From the NCBI GenBank assembly GCA_016169945.1, contig JADLSH010000110.1:806001-870000 (forward strand): a DNA stretch of 64,000 nt. Direction: 5' to 3'. A model generated the notes under the pieces. It was not told the DNA's origin. It worked only from the letters and a program-made list of their open reading frames with translations, and did no database searches. Shown piece by piece: positions 9,506-19,936 of the stretch. The translations under genes and the position numbers were made by a program. How positions within the stretch are numbered: the first letter of the stretch is position 1; each line of letters begins with the position of its first letter. This stretch comes from Trachythela sp. YZ-2020. Lineage: Eukaryota; Cnidaria; Anthozoa; Malacalcyonacea; Clavulariidae.

Positions 9506-10125
9506 ATCTCACTCTCGCTCACTCTCGCTCACTCTCGCTCACTCTCGCTCACTCTCGCTCACTCTCGCTCAATCTCGCTCAATCTCGCTCACTCTCTCTC
9601 ACTCTCTCTCACTCTCGCTCACTCTCGCTCACTCTCTCTCACTCTCTCTCACTCTCTCTCACTCTCGCTCACTCTCTCACTCTCGCTCACTCTCGCTCAC
9701 TCTCGCTCACTCGCTCACTCTCGCTCACTCGCTCACTCGCTCACTCGCTCACTCGCTCACTCGCTCACTCGCTCACTCGCTCACTCTCGCTCACTCTCGC
9801 TCACTCTCGCTCACTCTCGCTCACTCTCGCTCACTCTCGCTCACTCTCGCTCACTCTCGCTCACTCTCGCTCACTCTCGCTCACTCTCGCTCACTCTCGC
9901 TCACTCTCGCTCACTCTCGCTCACTCTCGCTCACTCTCGCTCACTCTCGTTCACTCTCGTTCACTCTCGTTCACTCTCGCTCGCTCTCGCTCGCTCTCGC
10001 TCCCTCTCGCTCGCTCTCGCTCCCTCTCGCTCACTCTCGCTCACTCTCGCTCACTCTCGCTCACTCTCGCTCACTCTCGCTCACTCTCGCTCACTCTCGC
10101 TCACTCTTGCTCACTCTCGCTCACT
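9506..10125. repeat. Satellite of CTCACTCTCG, 10-bp period
   Basis: About 620 bp of near-perfect CTCACTCTCG units with local variants (CTCTCACTCT, CTCGCTCACT 8-mers, CGTTCACT, CTCCCT). Both strands stay open because the unit lacks stop codons, which produces long Ser/Leu/His ORFs that are not genes. It lies between two minus-strand LINE fragments. The transitions to 8-bp and point-variant sub-blocks show slippage and local homogenisation. Confidence 0.95.
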
Positions 10126-10130
10126 AGATA

Positions 10131-10590
10131 GATAGAATAACTTTATTTAAACACGCTAACCATTGTCAACCTATAGGCTGATTTCCACAAGGGGCGCGTA
10201 CGATAATAAGATTACAAAAATATAGTATAGATGGTTATATAGTATAGAATAAGAAAGTTATATAGGTACAAGAATATAAGGTATAGAAAAACGTATAGTG
10301 AAACATATCTATTTACAAATCTCTATGTCATTCAAAAATGTGAGTAGTGATTTTAGTTTCAAAAGACATGAGGGAGTTGCTCTCCCTAATTTCATTTGGT
10401 AAAGAGTTCCAAATGTGTGCCCCGTCAAACATGAAACTTTTTTTCATGCTATTAGTACGTGGCTGTGGTAAGCAAAGAGTACTTTCAATATCTCGAAGTT
10501 CATAATTTGTCATTTCATTTTTGAAAGTAAATAAATCAGTAAGTGATTTAGGACCCATTTTATTCAACAATTTAAGCATCAGTTTTTACT
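10131..10590 (-). mobile_element. LINE 3' end fragment (ORF2 C-terminus and tail)
   Basis: The minus-strand ORF 10579-10328 ends with a typical LINE ORF2 C-terminal phrase (HIWNSLPNEIRES). The downstream region closes in AATAAAGTTATTCTATC and a TCTA microsatellite tail at 10131-10144, the expected simple-repeat 3' end. 5' truncated near 10590. It may be the 3' part of the same family as 8571-9502. Confidence 0.7.
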
Positions 10591-11391
10591 TAGCCTTCAT
10601 TCTTTCCGTTTTATATATACAAATATACCTTTTCAGGGTCAGTCGAAGCTCTCTCTCTAATACGGACACCGAAGACACAAAGCAAAGTGTCCGTACCTCG
10701 TTTACACTACAACAAAACATTAAGATAATCGCTCATGAAGCCAGGGACACTAAAGAAATTGCTTTATCACATGCACATGTACTACATGCAGTACATCAAA
10801 GAAATATAAACGTACTTCATTTTGTGCGGAATATATAACGCCGACCCCCAAGTTGGTCCACCTGAATCTAAGTAACGGGCAGAGAATATAACAAACTAAA
10901 ATGACAATGATAAATCTTCAATTATCCCTCTCTGAAAAGCCAACGCATTTTAGACCATGATTTTTTAAGCTATACAGTCCCCTCGCCCAAATAACCATTA
11001 GCACTGCTAAGATGTATTAAATAATTTGTCGTAGCTATAAATTACCTCAACTTCATATGCTACAGTTTCGCTTCAGTTTCTTGCGGAGAAAGATTTCATA
11101 GCATTTCATACACAAGCTCTCCCCCCCCCCCCGCATAAGCCCCATCAAACGTATCTAAAATAAATTGCCTTCCGTAACTGATAACTGACAATATCAAGTT
11201 CACTTTTTCGACAAAAAGTCAAAACTTAACTTGTCTGTATAACACTTGCCTTATAGGCGGTCACTCTTCTTTAACGGCCAGCTTGGAAATCCTCGCGAGG
11301 GTGTCAAAAATATTACTATTTACCCATACACCATATGCTAACATCCCTCCCATATATACACGAACTTGCGGTTAATGCTCAGCAACTGGAT
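10591..11391. other. Non-coding interval
   Basis: No coding signal recognised. A GGACACCG/CGGTGTCC-like inverted phrase occurs near 10664-10695 (ACGGACACCG and TGTCCGTAC), and a C-run lies at 11120-11132. The 105-aa ORF at 10521-10838 is mostly over LINE antisense and is not supported. Confidence 0.4.
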
Positions 11392-11955
11392 TCTGTAGCT
11401 CAGTTGGTTAGACCGCTGCACCGGAATCGCAGGGCCGCAGATTCGATTCCTGTTAGAGGGCCGAAGGTATCTCGAATTGAATTTAAGATTCTCACCTTAA
11501 CTTTTCAAGCGATCCATGGATTGGCTCCTGAGTACTTGCGTGATTTAATTCAAATCAGGGTACAGCCTAACTATAACCTTCGATCAAGTAATGAAATAAT
11601 CCTTGCCGTGCCGTCTCACAGGTCACTTAATTCAATCGGAGACAGAGCGTTTAAATTTGCTGCACCGAAACTGTGGAATCGCCTTCCCAAATAATTGAGG
11701 CTTTTAAACTCACTTAGTACATTTAAGAAATATTTAAAAACTTATTTAATTCGTATTGCCTATGATGTTGCTTTTTATTAATGTTTACGGATAAATGTTT
11801 AGCTTGTATATACGTAAATTATACTCATTTTAACTTATAAATGCATACAGTAGTTTCATGATAGTATGTATAATTTATTTCACAGCGCATCTGAAAATTT
11901 TTATGCTAATTTGCGCTTAACAATGTGTTTTAATAATAAAATAATAATAATAATA
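11392..11955 (+). mobile_element. tRNA-like SINE head joined to a LINE 3' end with (AAT)n tail
   Basis: Positions 11395-11465 contain a tRNA-like head with A-box TAGCTCAGTTGGTTAGA and B-box AGATTCGATTCC. Directly after it, coding-like sequence gives a LINE ORF2 C-terminus (FQAIHGLAPEYLRDLIQ, AAPKLWNRLPK) ending at 11694. The 3' region ends with an (AAT/TAA)n run at 11934-11956. Either the SINE inserted next to a LINE stub, or this is a SINE that carries a LINE-derived 3' part. The LINE reading frame is open straight through the tRNA-like head. Confidence 0.65.
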
Positions 11956-12156
11956 AGGTAGCATTTTTCGCAACTGCTGCTGGCTAGGTCTAAAAAATGT
12001 ATATAAATTTTCGTTCCAATATTCCATCCACAAATACCATCAGGCACATAAAGGTTCAATTAGCTTCGGATCGATTAATTAGGAATCAATTAAGCGAAAG
12101 CAGCTACGTTATATAAATATTTCAAAATCTTTTACGAAACGTCTACGATTGAAATA

Positions 12157-12888
12157 CAGGGTGTCCCAAAAATAATGCCCCCCCCCCCCTCCAAAATACT
12201 TTGTGGTATAACTTCGTTAGAAAAATCAAAGATTTAACTTTTTGCGCTGGGTTGCGTAACAAAGGTATTATGTCAATCCATTGACATTTGACTGATCAAA
12301 ATAACTAACCATTTGCCTTCTAGACTCACTTAAGGTGGCGACACCAATAATGCAACTTGTCCAAATTTCAGAAATAAGGCTTAACATGTTTCGAGACATT
12401 TAGATAGGGTTTTTAAGGCGAATGGCTAACTATCTACTCTAAAACTCATGATTTGCTGTCGCTGACATAAATAATTCGTTTACTGTAAAATTTAATGAAA
12501 ATCAGGCAGAAGCCCGAATATGTGAAGGAAAACACACCGAATTAGCTGTTTTTGGGACAAATTTGCATCAAAATCTTAATAATAGGGACCACATGCAAAT
12601 AATCAGTTTTAGAGAATGATAGCTAGTTATTCTCTTTTAAATCCTTGTGAAAGTATTGAAATACTTTCAACTAATCTCCATAATTTGGACGGGTTGCAAA
12701 ATTGGTGTCGCCACTTTAAGTGATTCTAGAAGTCAAACCGTTGGTTATTTTGATCAGTCAAATATCAATGTATTGGCCTGATATGGTAGTTAGATAGTTC
12801 AATATAAAAACCTTAAACTTCCACTCAAGCTAACATCATAATTCTACAAAATATAGTGGGGGAGGGGGGCAGTTTTTGGGACACCCTG
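12157..12888. mobile_element. Foldback MITE, TA-flanked, long inverted arms
   Basis: Ends are CAGGGTGTCCCAAAAA and TTTTTGGGACACCCTG, each next to TA (12155-12156 and 12889-12890). The inverted similarity extends deep inside: TTGACTGATCAAAATAAC and CTTAAGGTGGCGACACCAA at 12285-12350 are mirrored at 12690-12770. The arms thus cover about 250 bp each around a central single-copy part. TIR and TA flanks fit Tc1/mariner. A C-run and G-run follow the TIRs. No transposase ORF. 732 bp. Confidence 0.85.
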
Positions 12889-13239
12889 TATAGAAGTTGA
12901 AGTTTATAAAATCTCTAATATCATACCTTCAGCACATGTTTCGAGGATTGAAAATTCTATATTTAAACTATTTATCTTTCAATTGTTTATGTCATTTTGT
13001 AGAATAAAGAGGAAAAAATATCTATCACCAAAACATATATTAAACCCCCATCAATCGCACCCTTGACCAACCATTGTATCCTACAGATTTGTCGCTAACC
13101 AAAATATTAGATAGAACCAATTTTATTATAAAGTCTAGAATCATAGATGGACCCTCCTTCCTCATATTCTTATATGAAAAATTTAGACACAAACGAACGG
13201 AGAAACAAGAGTGATGTGGTTGCGGTAATGCATAAAAGA
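12889..13239. other. Non-coding interval before candidate host gene
   Basis: AT-rich; no gene. The opposing ORF at 13040-13285 lacks recognisable features. Confidence 0.35.
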
Positions 13240-14893
13240 CAACAACTTCAAGCCCTAATTCCAATCTCAGAAGGGGTGCTATCAACTGGGAGCCTCCATT
13301 TCAGGAGGGGGAGGATGAAACATCCCTAAAAAGGAATGTTGAATCTATGCGGAATGAATGGTCGAAAGCCAATCCTGACCAGGAAAAGCTAAGGAAAAGA
13401 ATGCTACTGACTTTCCCTGGTAGAAGACGCATGATCAATGCAATGTTACCTCTGGCTGATATAAAGTCAGAGTTTCCAGCGCTGTTTTTCCATGAAGTGG
13501 TAAGATATGGTTATTCGCTAATTGCATACACTGTCATATTATAGGATGAAGATGTTCTCGGACATTCATGGCTCAACAAACTATACAGAGCCACATGCAT
13601 GCACATGCAGTCCTGCAAGTCGCTGACTCACTAAGCATGCTTCCATGCAAAAATTTGCACAGTGGTTGTTTTTAACCTATGTAGCTTGTGATGTCCCTTA
13701 CAATTGTATTCGTAACTGGTGGAAAATTGCAAATTCAGGCCCTGCAAGTCCAGGCCCTGAACTTGCAATTCCCTATCAGTTACGAATAAAATTGCAGGGG
13801 ACATCGCAAGCTAATAGGTAAAACAACCACTAACAAACAACTATATAGAATGCTTTGTGCATATCACATTTTTTGCACATCACTGTGTTTGCCATTTTTG
13901 TTAATTTTTTGTTAGACTTGGTATACTCCAGAATATTTATCATTGCCAATGATTTTATCATTGGTTTCACTGGTGAAGATTCATGCTTTCAAATCAAAAT
14001 CTTTACCAATTTCAAGAAACTATGTTTAATAAGACATAACTATTCTGTTCCAATTTTAGTTGAACATACGCAGGAGTGTTTAAAAACCATATATGTTATA
14101 TTTTTAGATTATTGCGGAATTCGAAAGGGCGTTGGCATTAAATACAAGCATAGAGGAAACTTTTAAGCAAAATTTTATCCAGGTTTCGGATCCGATCTTG
14201 AGCATGGCGACGAAAGTTCGATGGAAAAAGCCTGTTGCATGTTGACAAGCTAATACAGTTGCTGGAGAAGGATCCCCTGGATGATATGGAAATTGACAAC
14301 ACTGAACGTAAATGGTCTTTATATTGTTGATTTATTGAAGACTTTCCATAAGGTCTGGTTAACTTTTTTGTCTTTAACCCATTAGTTTGCAATTCACCCT
14401 ACTTCCATGCCAATCGATTTTACTTGTTACTTGTACGGTAATGTTAGTTAATGGGTTAATGCAGGTATTTCATTTTTCAAATGAGAGTATGATATATATA
14501 GGTGTTTCTCTGTGTTATTTAAGGATAAAATTAAAGGACACAGGAACAACGAAAACCGCTTACCAACTTGTCAACATCATTGAGGTAAGATTTTCTGAAT
14601 AAATATAAATAATTACAGGGGTATGTACTGTATAGTCATGCATACAATGATGCACGTACATGAAGACTGTCGATGTTGGTAAACAGGTAACTAGACGTAT
14701 ACTCTCATTATAACAAACATTTAGTTCCTTTTTGTCTTTTTTTTAACAGGATGATGACGATATTTTTGATGTTATGGAAGAATTGGCACCAGAGCACTCC
14801 ATAATTGTTCGGGGTACATTGGAAACTCAAGTGAGGTCATGGTTGTTGCTGAAAAGCAAGTGGTCTGCAAGATCAGAGGAAGAAAGGTTTTAA
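13240..14893 (+). CDS. Candidate multi-exon host gene, partial, possibly broken
   Basis: Four exon-like blocks in order. (a) About 13240-13499 encodes INWEPPFQEGEDE, then an acidic/basic helical part with LLTFPGRRRMIN and FPALFFHEV, followed by donor GTAAGA. (b) From 14108 after TATATTTTTAG, in matching phase 0, it encodes IIAEFERALALNTS. (c) 14524-14584 ends IIE before GTAAGA. (d) 14750-14893 after TTTTTTAACAG encodes DDDDIFDVMEELAPE to a stop. Exons c and d join in phase. In exon b the frame shifts by one base near 14205 (ILSMATK in one frame, FDGKSLLHVDKL in the next), so it may be a pseudogene or contain a sequencing error. The pattern recalls an uncharacterised animal family often labelled SAMD3-like; this is low-confidence memory. 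A foldback MITE occupies the first intron. Confidence 0.45.
13661..13831. mobile_element. Small foldback MITE in an intron
   Basis: AGTGGTTGTTTTTAACCTAT at the left and ATAGGTAAAACAACCACT at the right are inverted. Inner matches (AGCTTGTGATGTCCC with GGGACATCGCAAGCT, CGTAACTG with CAGTTACG) make the 171 bp almost fully palindromic around GCAAGTCCAGG. No clear target duplication. Confidence 0.75.
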
Positions 14894-14908
14894 ACGCATA
14901 TGCATGTT

Positions 14909-15366
14909 TTATGGCTGTTTGCTTTGTTCGTTTATGCGACATATGTCTAATAGCTTATAGCTGTCGTCTTTCTTACCCTCTTCATTGTAAATATCACTAT
15001 TGTTTATAATATTAAGATTAACTTTGATGTATTTAAGCCTAAGGTTAATATTAACTTTATCATCACTTGTTGTAGTAGTATTATAGTTAAACGTTCTGTT
15101 ATCATCATATAATCCTAATAATTTTGCTAATTTTGTTGTTATATTTTCAGTTGTTGAGTTATCTGTTTGTATAATACATTTACCATCAATTGAATTCTTA
15201 GATAAAGTGGTTCCATTAGTGAACATTTTTTGAATGTCATTAAAAGTGAATCTGCCTTTATACATATTAATAACTGTATTGTTTATTGTCATTGCTGTAA
15301 AATTATGATCGACATTCTCATATTCCCAAAAAACACTCGCTTTTTTACCTAATAAAAAGATTTTGT
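14909..15366 (-). pseudogene. Polinton-region ORF, possible minor capsid (penton-like), cut by LINE
   Basis: The annotated Met start is at 15292, but the frame stays open upstream to 15366, exactly where LINE sequence starts. The full ORF is therefore interrupted by that insertion; a similar coding texture resumes at 16747-16810 beyond the LINE. The protein is Asn/Thr/Ile-rich with beta-type alternation. It contains a MYKGRFTFNDIQKMF segment and a TTKLAKLLGLYDD segment, a style seen in single jelly-roll capsid proteins of cnidarian Polinton-like elements. The assignment is tentative. It ends 16 bases from the stop of the candidate host gene, marking one edge of the element. Confidence 0.4.
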
Positions 15367-16746
15367 TCGGGATTTAAGACCAATATCACTCACCTCTAGC
15401 CTTTCTAAAATAGCAGAGGAGATTGTTATTGAAAAAGACTTGAGACCAGTCCTGTTAAGATCAATTGACCAAAAACAATTTGGTTTTATTCCTAATTCAT
15501 CAACCACCCATGCTCTCATCTCAATGATCGATCATTGGTTGAATATGACAGATGGAAACGGGGTTACCGTTCGTGCTGCATTTTTGGATTTCAAAAAGGC
15601 TTTTGACTTGATAGACCACAACGTATTGATTGCCAAACTTATAAGTCTTGGAGTTAAATCTTCTACTATAAACTGGCTCATTGATTTCCTTCGAGATCGG
15701 CAACAAAGAGTTAAGCTTCACAGTCATTGTCTTTCTAGTTATAAATATGTGCCCGCAGGTGTACCGCAGGGGACTTGCTTAGGGCCTTGGCTCTTTCTGG
15801 CCATGATTAATGATCTCGGACTTACTGGCGAAAATGAATCATTGATGTGGAAGTTTGCAGATGATACCACTACTTCCGAATTCATCTTACCGGATCAAGA
15901 AAGTTCTTTACAACATGAAATCAATCATATTGCTAAATGGTCGAAAGACAATAAACTTATGCTAAATCCAAAGAAATGTAAGGAAATGATTATAAGTTTT
16001 AGAAAATCTAAACCAACGTTTAATGTGATTCAAATTAATGAACAACCTGTTGAAAGAGTTCAAAAAGTGAAAATCCTGGGACTCACGATAAGAAATGACT
16101 TGAAATGGAATGACCATATAATTGATATCACTAAAAAAGCAGCAAAACGCATGTATCTTCTCAAGCAACTCAAGCGGGCTGATGTGGACACAAAAGATTT
16201 GGTCTGCTTCTATTCCATAATAATAAGATCGATTCTCGAATATTCCTGCCAAGTATTTCATTCTGCTCTTCCAAATTATCTATCTGAGGAATTAGAGCGT
16301 ATCCAAAAAAGAGCAATGCGTATCATATTTCCTGGTGTACATTATAATGATGCACTTCTCGAAGCTAATATTCCAACATTATATAACAGACGCGAACTTC
16401 TTTGTAAGAAGTTCTTTGGAAAAATGGTGCAGGACAACGATCACAAACTGGCTTGTTTGTTACCTGATAGGACTGATAGCACATGTAATCATTTGCGATC
16501 TCATAGAACTTTTCGTATAACCAAATGTAACACTAATCGCTACAAAACGTCTTTTATACCAAATTATGTAAACAAGTATGATTCTTAATAGATATATAGT
16601 GTTTTAAATGTAATATATAGATAGGTTTTAATATTAACTGTAACATACAAACATATTTTATATAAATGTATCTTTATCGTATACATGTAATTCAGTCATG
16701 TTGACTGCAAGATGTATATTTTAATAAACGATTTGATTGATTGATT
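15367..16746 (+). mobile_element. LINE, 5'-truncated, reverse transcriptase ORF to 3' tail
   Basis: Reverse transcriptase coding starts abruptly at about 15367 with DLRPISLTSSLSKIAEEIV, in frame with the 382-aa ORF (15440-16588). The ORF has AAFLDFKKAFDLIDH (residues 46-60), GVPQGTCLGP (107-116), the catalytic FADD (139-142), and the thumb/connection region. The C-terminal part (AMRIIFPGVHYNDALLEANI) ends at 16588. The 3' region ends in AATAAACGATT and a TTGA/TGAT repeat tail at 16729-16746. The ORF is open, so the copy is fairly young, but 5' truncation removes the endonuclease and promoter. It interrupts the Polinton ORF at 14909-15366. Confidence 0.88.
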
Positions 16747-16810
16747 AAATGTGCGTACTTTGTTGTTAATGTTGATTATTGAAGCTCAATTATTTTACTG
16801 GTTCCGTCTA

Positions 16811-17470
16811 TTAAGGTGGCTCGATATAGTAATCACAAAAACCTTATACAAGAATCGTGAAAACAAAACTTCATACTATATGTACAAACCCGCGTGACCA
16901 TTTGTGCGCGCAGGAATATTAACGAAAGAACTTCCAAAATGACCTGCCGAGAGCAGTTGCTCGCGTCATCTCGCGTGTTATATACCGTTTTCATGTCAAT
17001 TGCTGACGTCATTAAAAAGTTCCATTTTTGAAAAACAATGCGCTATATCTCACTAGTTTGTCCGGTGACCTATGTTCAAATTTTGCATGCTGTATTGCAC
17101 GGCAAAAATCTTTCATTATACCAAAAATAAAAAAATTCTGTATGCCAAAAAAATTTGATTGAAGAAAACGACATTTTTGCCTTTTTCAAAAAAATGGCAT
17201 TACAGAATTTTTTTATATTTTGCTTATTGTTAGTCTGTCTTGCAAGTAAAATAATGGACGAAAAAAAATTGGGGGTCACCATGAATTTCGTACGCGTATG
17301 TTGCCATAGTAACGAACTATCTGTTACTAAAACTAACACAATTTGAAAGTAGAAAGATCAAACTATATGAAAATCCCGATACCTGGTGAATAAAACCTAA
17401 AAATACGGAGTTTAAAAATTTGAAAATGTTGGACACCTGAATTTATGAAAACTGTATCGATCCACCTTAA
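16811..17470. mobile_element. TIR element, ends TTAAGGTGGMTCGATA
   Basis: Left end TTAAGGTGGCTCGATATAGT; right end ACTGTATCGATCCACCTTAA. Flanks support a TA duplication, or a TTAA one if the terminal bases belong to the target. 660 bp. Inner sequence includes GTTTGTCCGGTGACC and a GGTCACC counterpart, also present in the 42.45-43.66 kb element, so both belong to one wider family. No transposase is visible. Confidence 0.72.
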
Positions 17471-18289
17471 TACTGTGATTTATAATCCCCGAGCCGGCGC
17501 GAAGCGCCGTGCGAGGGTACTAATTCCGCGCGGATATTTACACCCAGATATGTGAAAACATAGCGGAATGCAAAGTTGCCCGCCATTTTTTTTTGTCATG
17601 GACGCTTTTTTAAGTTATGCGCATGCGCGGGCTCAGACCGAGAGAAACTGCCATTTTGCAAACTTTTTTCAAAAATAGTTTTGCACTCATTTTATAATAC
17701 TCAGGAGTCAGGACATAATAAATACAAATCAAAAAGTATCCAAAACAAGATAAAGTATTTAGAGGACAAATCCAGAAGGAGAAAAACAGTCGAAAGACCG
17801 AAAAAGGAGCGTTTTACGGGTATTAAAGTGTCTATTTTGCATACTTGCTTTGCCGATTTATAGCATACAGTATAGTTTGTGAATTTGAAAATGCGTAGAT
17901 CATTCTGTGTGGTCAATATAACATTGATTGATCTTAAAAGTATTTTAGTATTGATTCAAATACATTATAGAAAAATATAAAAACATTAAATCTCGAAGTA
18001 TAAAAATACTGCTCGAAAAGCAGTTGAAGTTTTATGAAAATTTCGAAACGTTTTTTGAACGTCTAAGGTTGAATGTTGCAGTGCATGAATCAAAGCTAAA
18101 AGAGTACATAATAGCATACCCACTTTATATAGTTGGACAATTGATACTGATAATTTTATAGTTAAAAGTACAAAATATCAATATTTTTTTCAAATTAAAA
18201 TAAAAGAAATATACAGTGTTGCGTGTTATCATGGTTACAGTGGTCGATTCAGTACTTCATGTTACAATAACTTTTGGGGAGTAAATTGT
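17471..18289. other. Non-coding interval left of small-ORF cassette
   Basis: Contains a GC-rich imperfect palindrome at 17490-17510 (GAGCCGGCGCGAAGCGCC). Overlapping opposite ORFs at 17576-17916 have no recognisable features and are not called. Most is AT-rich filler, possibly eroded Polinton sequence. Confidence 0.35.
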
Positions 18290-18646
18290 TTGGTTCAAAT
18301 GGGCGAGGGGATTCTGCATACATGTATTTCTAGTACACGGTATATTATAATTATGGAACAGTTTAAAAAGAGATACCCTAATGCAACAATGTCACGGTTC
18401 CAATTTGGAGCAGATGGGAATACTTATTATACACCTATTGATGATGTGTTATCATATAGTATAAACAGTACTGAATTTATAGGAAACAAGGAATGGACTA
18501 AATACATGGATAAGAACTATGATAGAGCTATTATAAAGTATATAGCTAGTATATATATAGCTATTATATGGGATAATAATGGATATATCAGTACATCCTC
18601 TAGAACTAGATATAAACTCATACTTTACAAAGTATCCGAGGGATAA
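18290..18646 (+). CDS. Unassigned ORF 1 of Polinton cassette
   Basis: 118-aa ORF; the internal Met at residue 22 (18353) is an equally good start. Moderately hydrophobic in the second half, with segment IIKYIASIYIAIIW. It overlaps the next ORF (start 18579) by 68 nt in another frame. The two may therefore be one gene with a frameshift, or two overlapping genes as in compact viruses. Family unknown. Confidence 0.35.
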   Translation: MVQMGEGILHTCISSTRYIIIMEQFKKRYPNATMSRFQFGADGNTYYTPIDDVLSYSINSTEFIGNKEWTKYMDKNYDRAIIKYIASIYIAIIWDNNGYISTSSRTRYKLILYKVSEG

Positions 18647-19010
18647 GGATATAGACATCAATAATTTTCAAGTCTATGTGAGTAAGACAGATTACTTCAT
18701 GTCCAAGCTACCAAAAATAGAAGACGACATAGAGTTTATAAAGCACGACAAAGTATTCGACTTAAGCAAAAGCTACTATATCAGCATCGTTGCAACTTAT
18801 ATATCCACATATCTGTGTGGTATATCCATGAAACATTTGAAGTATAACGATAAGACATATCCTATTATCACTAGCATTATTATTATTATACTATTATACA
18901 TTATTCAGCTCACTCCCCGTTGGGGCTTTTCAGTGACCGATTACATCAAGTATCTCGCTTACCTATATTATGTACGTAGCCTACATCATCTATTTTTACA
19001 ACAATTGTGA
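18579..19010 (+). CDS. Unassigned membrane ORF 2 of Polinton cassette
   Basis: 143-aa ORF. N-terminal half is soluble and acidic (YPRDKDIDINNFQVYV). The C-terminal half has a strong hydrophobic segment (IITSIIIIILLYIIQL, residues about 95-111) followed by a second weaker one. Likely a membrane-anchored protein. It ends just before a minus-strand SINE (19030-19217), so its natural C-terminus may have been replaced. Not recognised. Confidence 0.4.
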   Translation: MDISVHPLELDINSYFTKYPRDKDIDINNFQVYVSKTDYFMSKLPKIEDDIEFIKHDKVFDLSKSYYISIVATYISTYLCGISMKHLKYNDKTYPIITSIIIIILLYIIQLTPRWGFSVTDYIKYLAYLYYVRSLHHLFLQQL

Positions 19011-19029
19011 TATTACTTTCCTAATCTGT

Positions 19030-19217
19030 ATATCCTAACCCACCCAGTCAACTTTCCCTATGGGAGGAAACCGGAGTGCCCGGAGAAAACCCACGACTTT
19101 CGGCAGAGCGTTGACTTACTCTTTTCACATGAGTGTGATGAGTATAGTCCTCAGCGAGAATCGAACTCAAGACTCAGAGGTGAAAGGCGCTTGCCCTGAC
19201 GACTGCGCCACCGAAGC
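19030..19217 (-). repeat. tRNA-derived SINE with conserved central domain, minus strand
   Basis: Read on the minus strand, it starts with a tRNA-like head: A-box TGGCGCAGTCGTC, loop TTTCACC (anticodon TTC, Glu-like), B-box GAGTTCGATTCTC. It continues into TTTTCTCCGGGCACTCCGG and TTTCCTCCCATAGG. That CT-rich block is a phrase I associate with a central domain shared by SINEs of distant animals. The insertion splits the viral-type cassette between ORF 2 and the next ORF. Confidence 0.72.
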
Positions 19218-19472
19218 ATAGTTAGGTTTCATGTATACTTCGGACGAAGAGATTCCTAAATAACGCAGATCTTGTTACGGAGTATAAGAGTCAAATAAAA
19301 GAGATGAAAAATGATAATATGTCTTCAGGAACATAAGACGAAGGAGGGTGGACTAATCGGTGGACGTGCCATGTATATGGTATCACTCGAGAGTCGGCAA
19401 AGGACTATAGGCGATATATTCCAACGAAATTAGATGGAATAACAGAGTTAGGGACAAAGCTGCTACAAGCGA

Positions 19473-19913
19473 GTGTTGAGACCTATGTATACAGTGTTTT
19501 GGGAGTTCAGGCACGAACAAGAAGGCAGATATCTAGTCACAGTGGAAAGGCTTTGCAAACTCAAGATACATGTGTTTAGACAAATAGTGAGTGATACTAT
19601 CATACAAACTGACTCTATGGTGACAATATCAAATATGCGTAGGACGATTCAAGACACCAACACTATTCTGAATCTAGCGATTACCCCTGGAGTGATTCTT
19701 GTACCGGGATCAATGATAATAAATAAGCAAAAGATAGCTGGGTATAATAACATACTGACTATTTCTACTAACAAGATGAAGTTCGGTCTAAACAATGACG
19801 TTAATTTTACTCGTTTTCCAAAACCAAAGAACCAACCTAGGAAGGTTCATCAAGATACTAACACCAATCTTCTAGATAATTTAGATACCAATAATAAGAC
19901 AAATACAATATAG
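19473..19913 (+). CDS. Unassigned ORF 3 of Polinton cassette
   Basis: 146-aa ORF upstream of the collar-like protein (23-nt gap). Middle part is beta-rich (NLAITPGVILVPGSMII); the end is Asn/Thr-rich and likely disordered. The N-terminus may be truncated, because coding-like texture extends upstream to about 19340. No family recognised. Position next to a fibre-type protein suggests a structural partner, which is inference only. Confidence 0.4.
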   Translation: MLRPMYTVFWEFRHEQEGRYLVTVERLCKLKIHVFRQIVSDTIIQTDSMVTISNMRRTIQDTNTILNLAITPGVILVPGSMIINKQKIAGYNNILTISTNKMKFGLNNDVNFTRFPKPKNQPRKVHQDTNTNLLDNLDTNNKTNTI

Positions 19914-19936
19914 ACACAACTAATAAAATCAAACCA

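Noticed and set aside
9483..10131. Two 214-aa Ser/Leu/His-rich ORFs
   Set aside because: They only translate the CTCACTCTCG satellite; open because the unit has no stop codon.
16335..16520. Second reading frame ORF in the LINE
   Set aside because: Shadow of the reverse transcriptase ORF.
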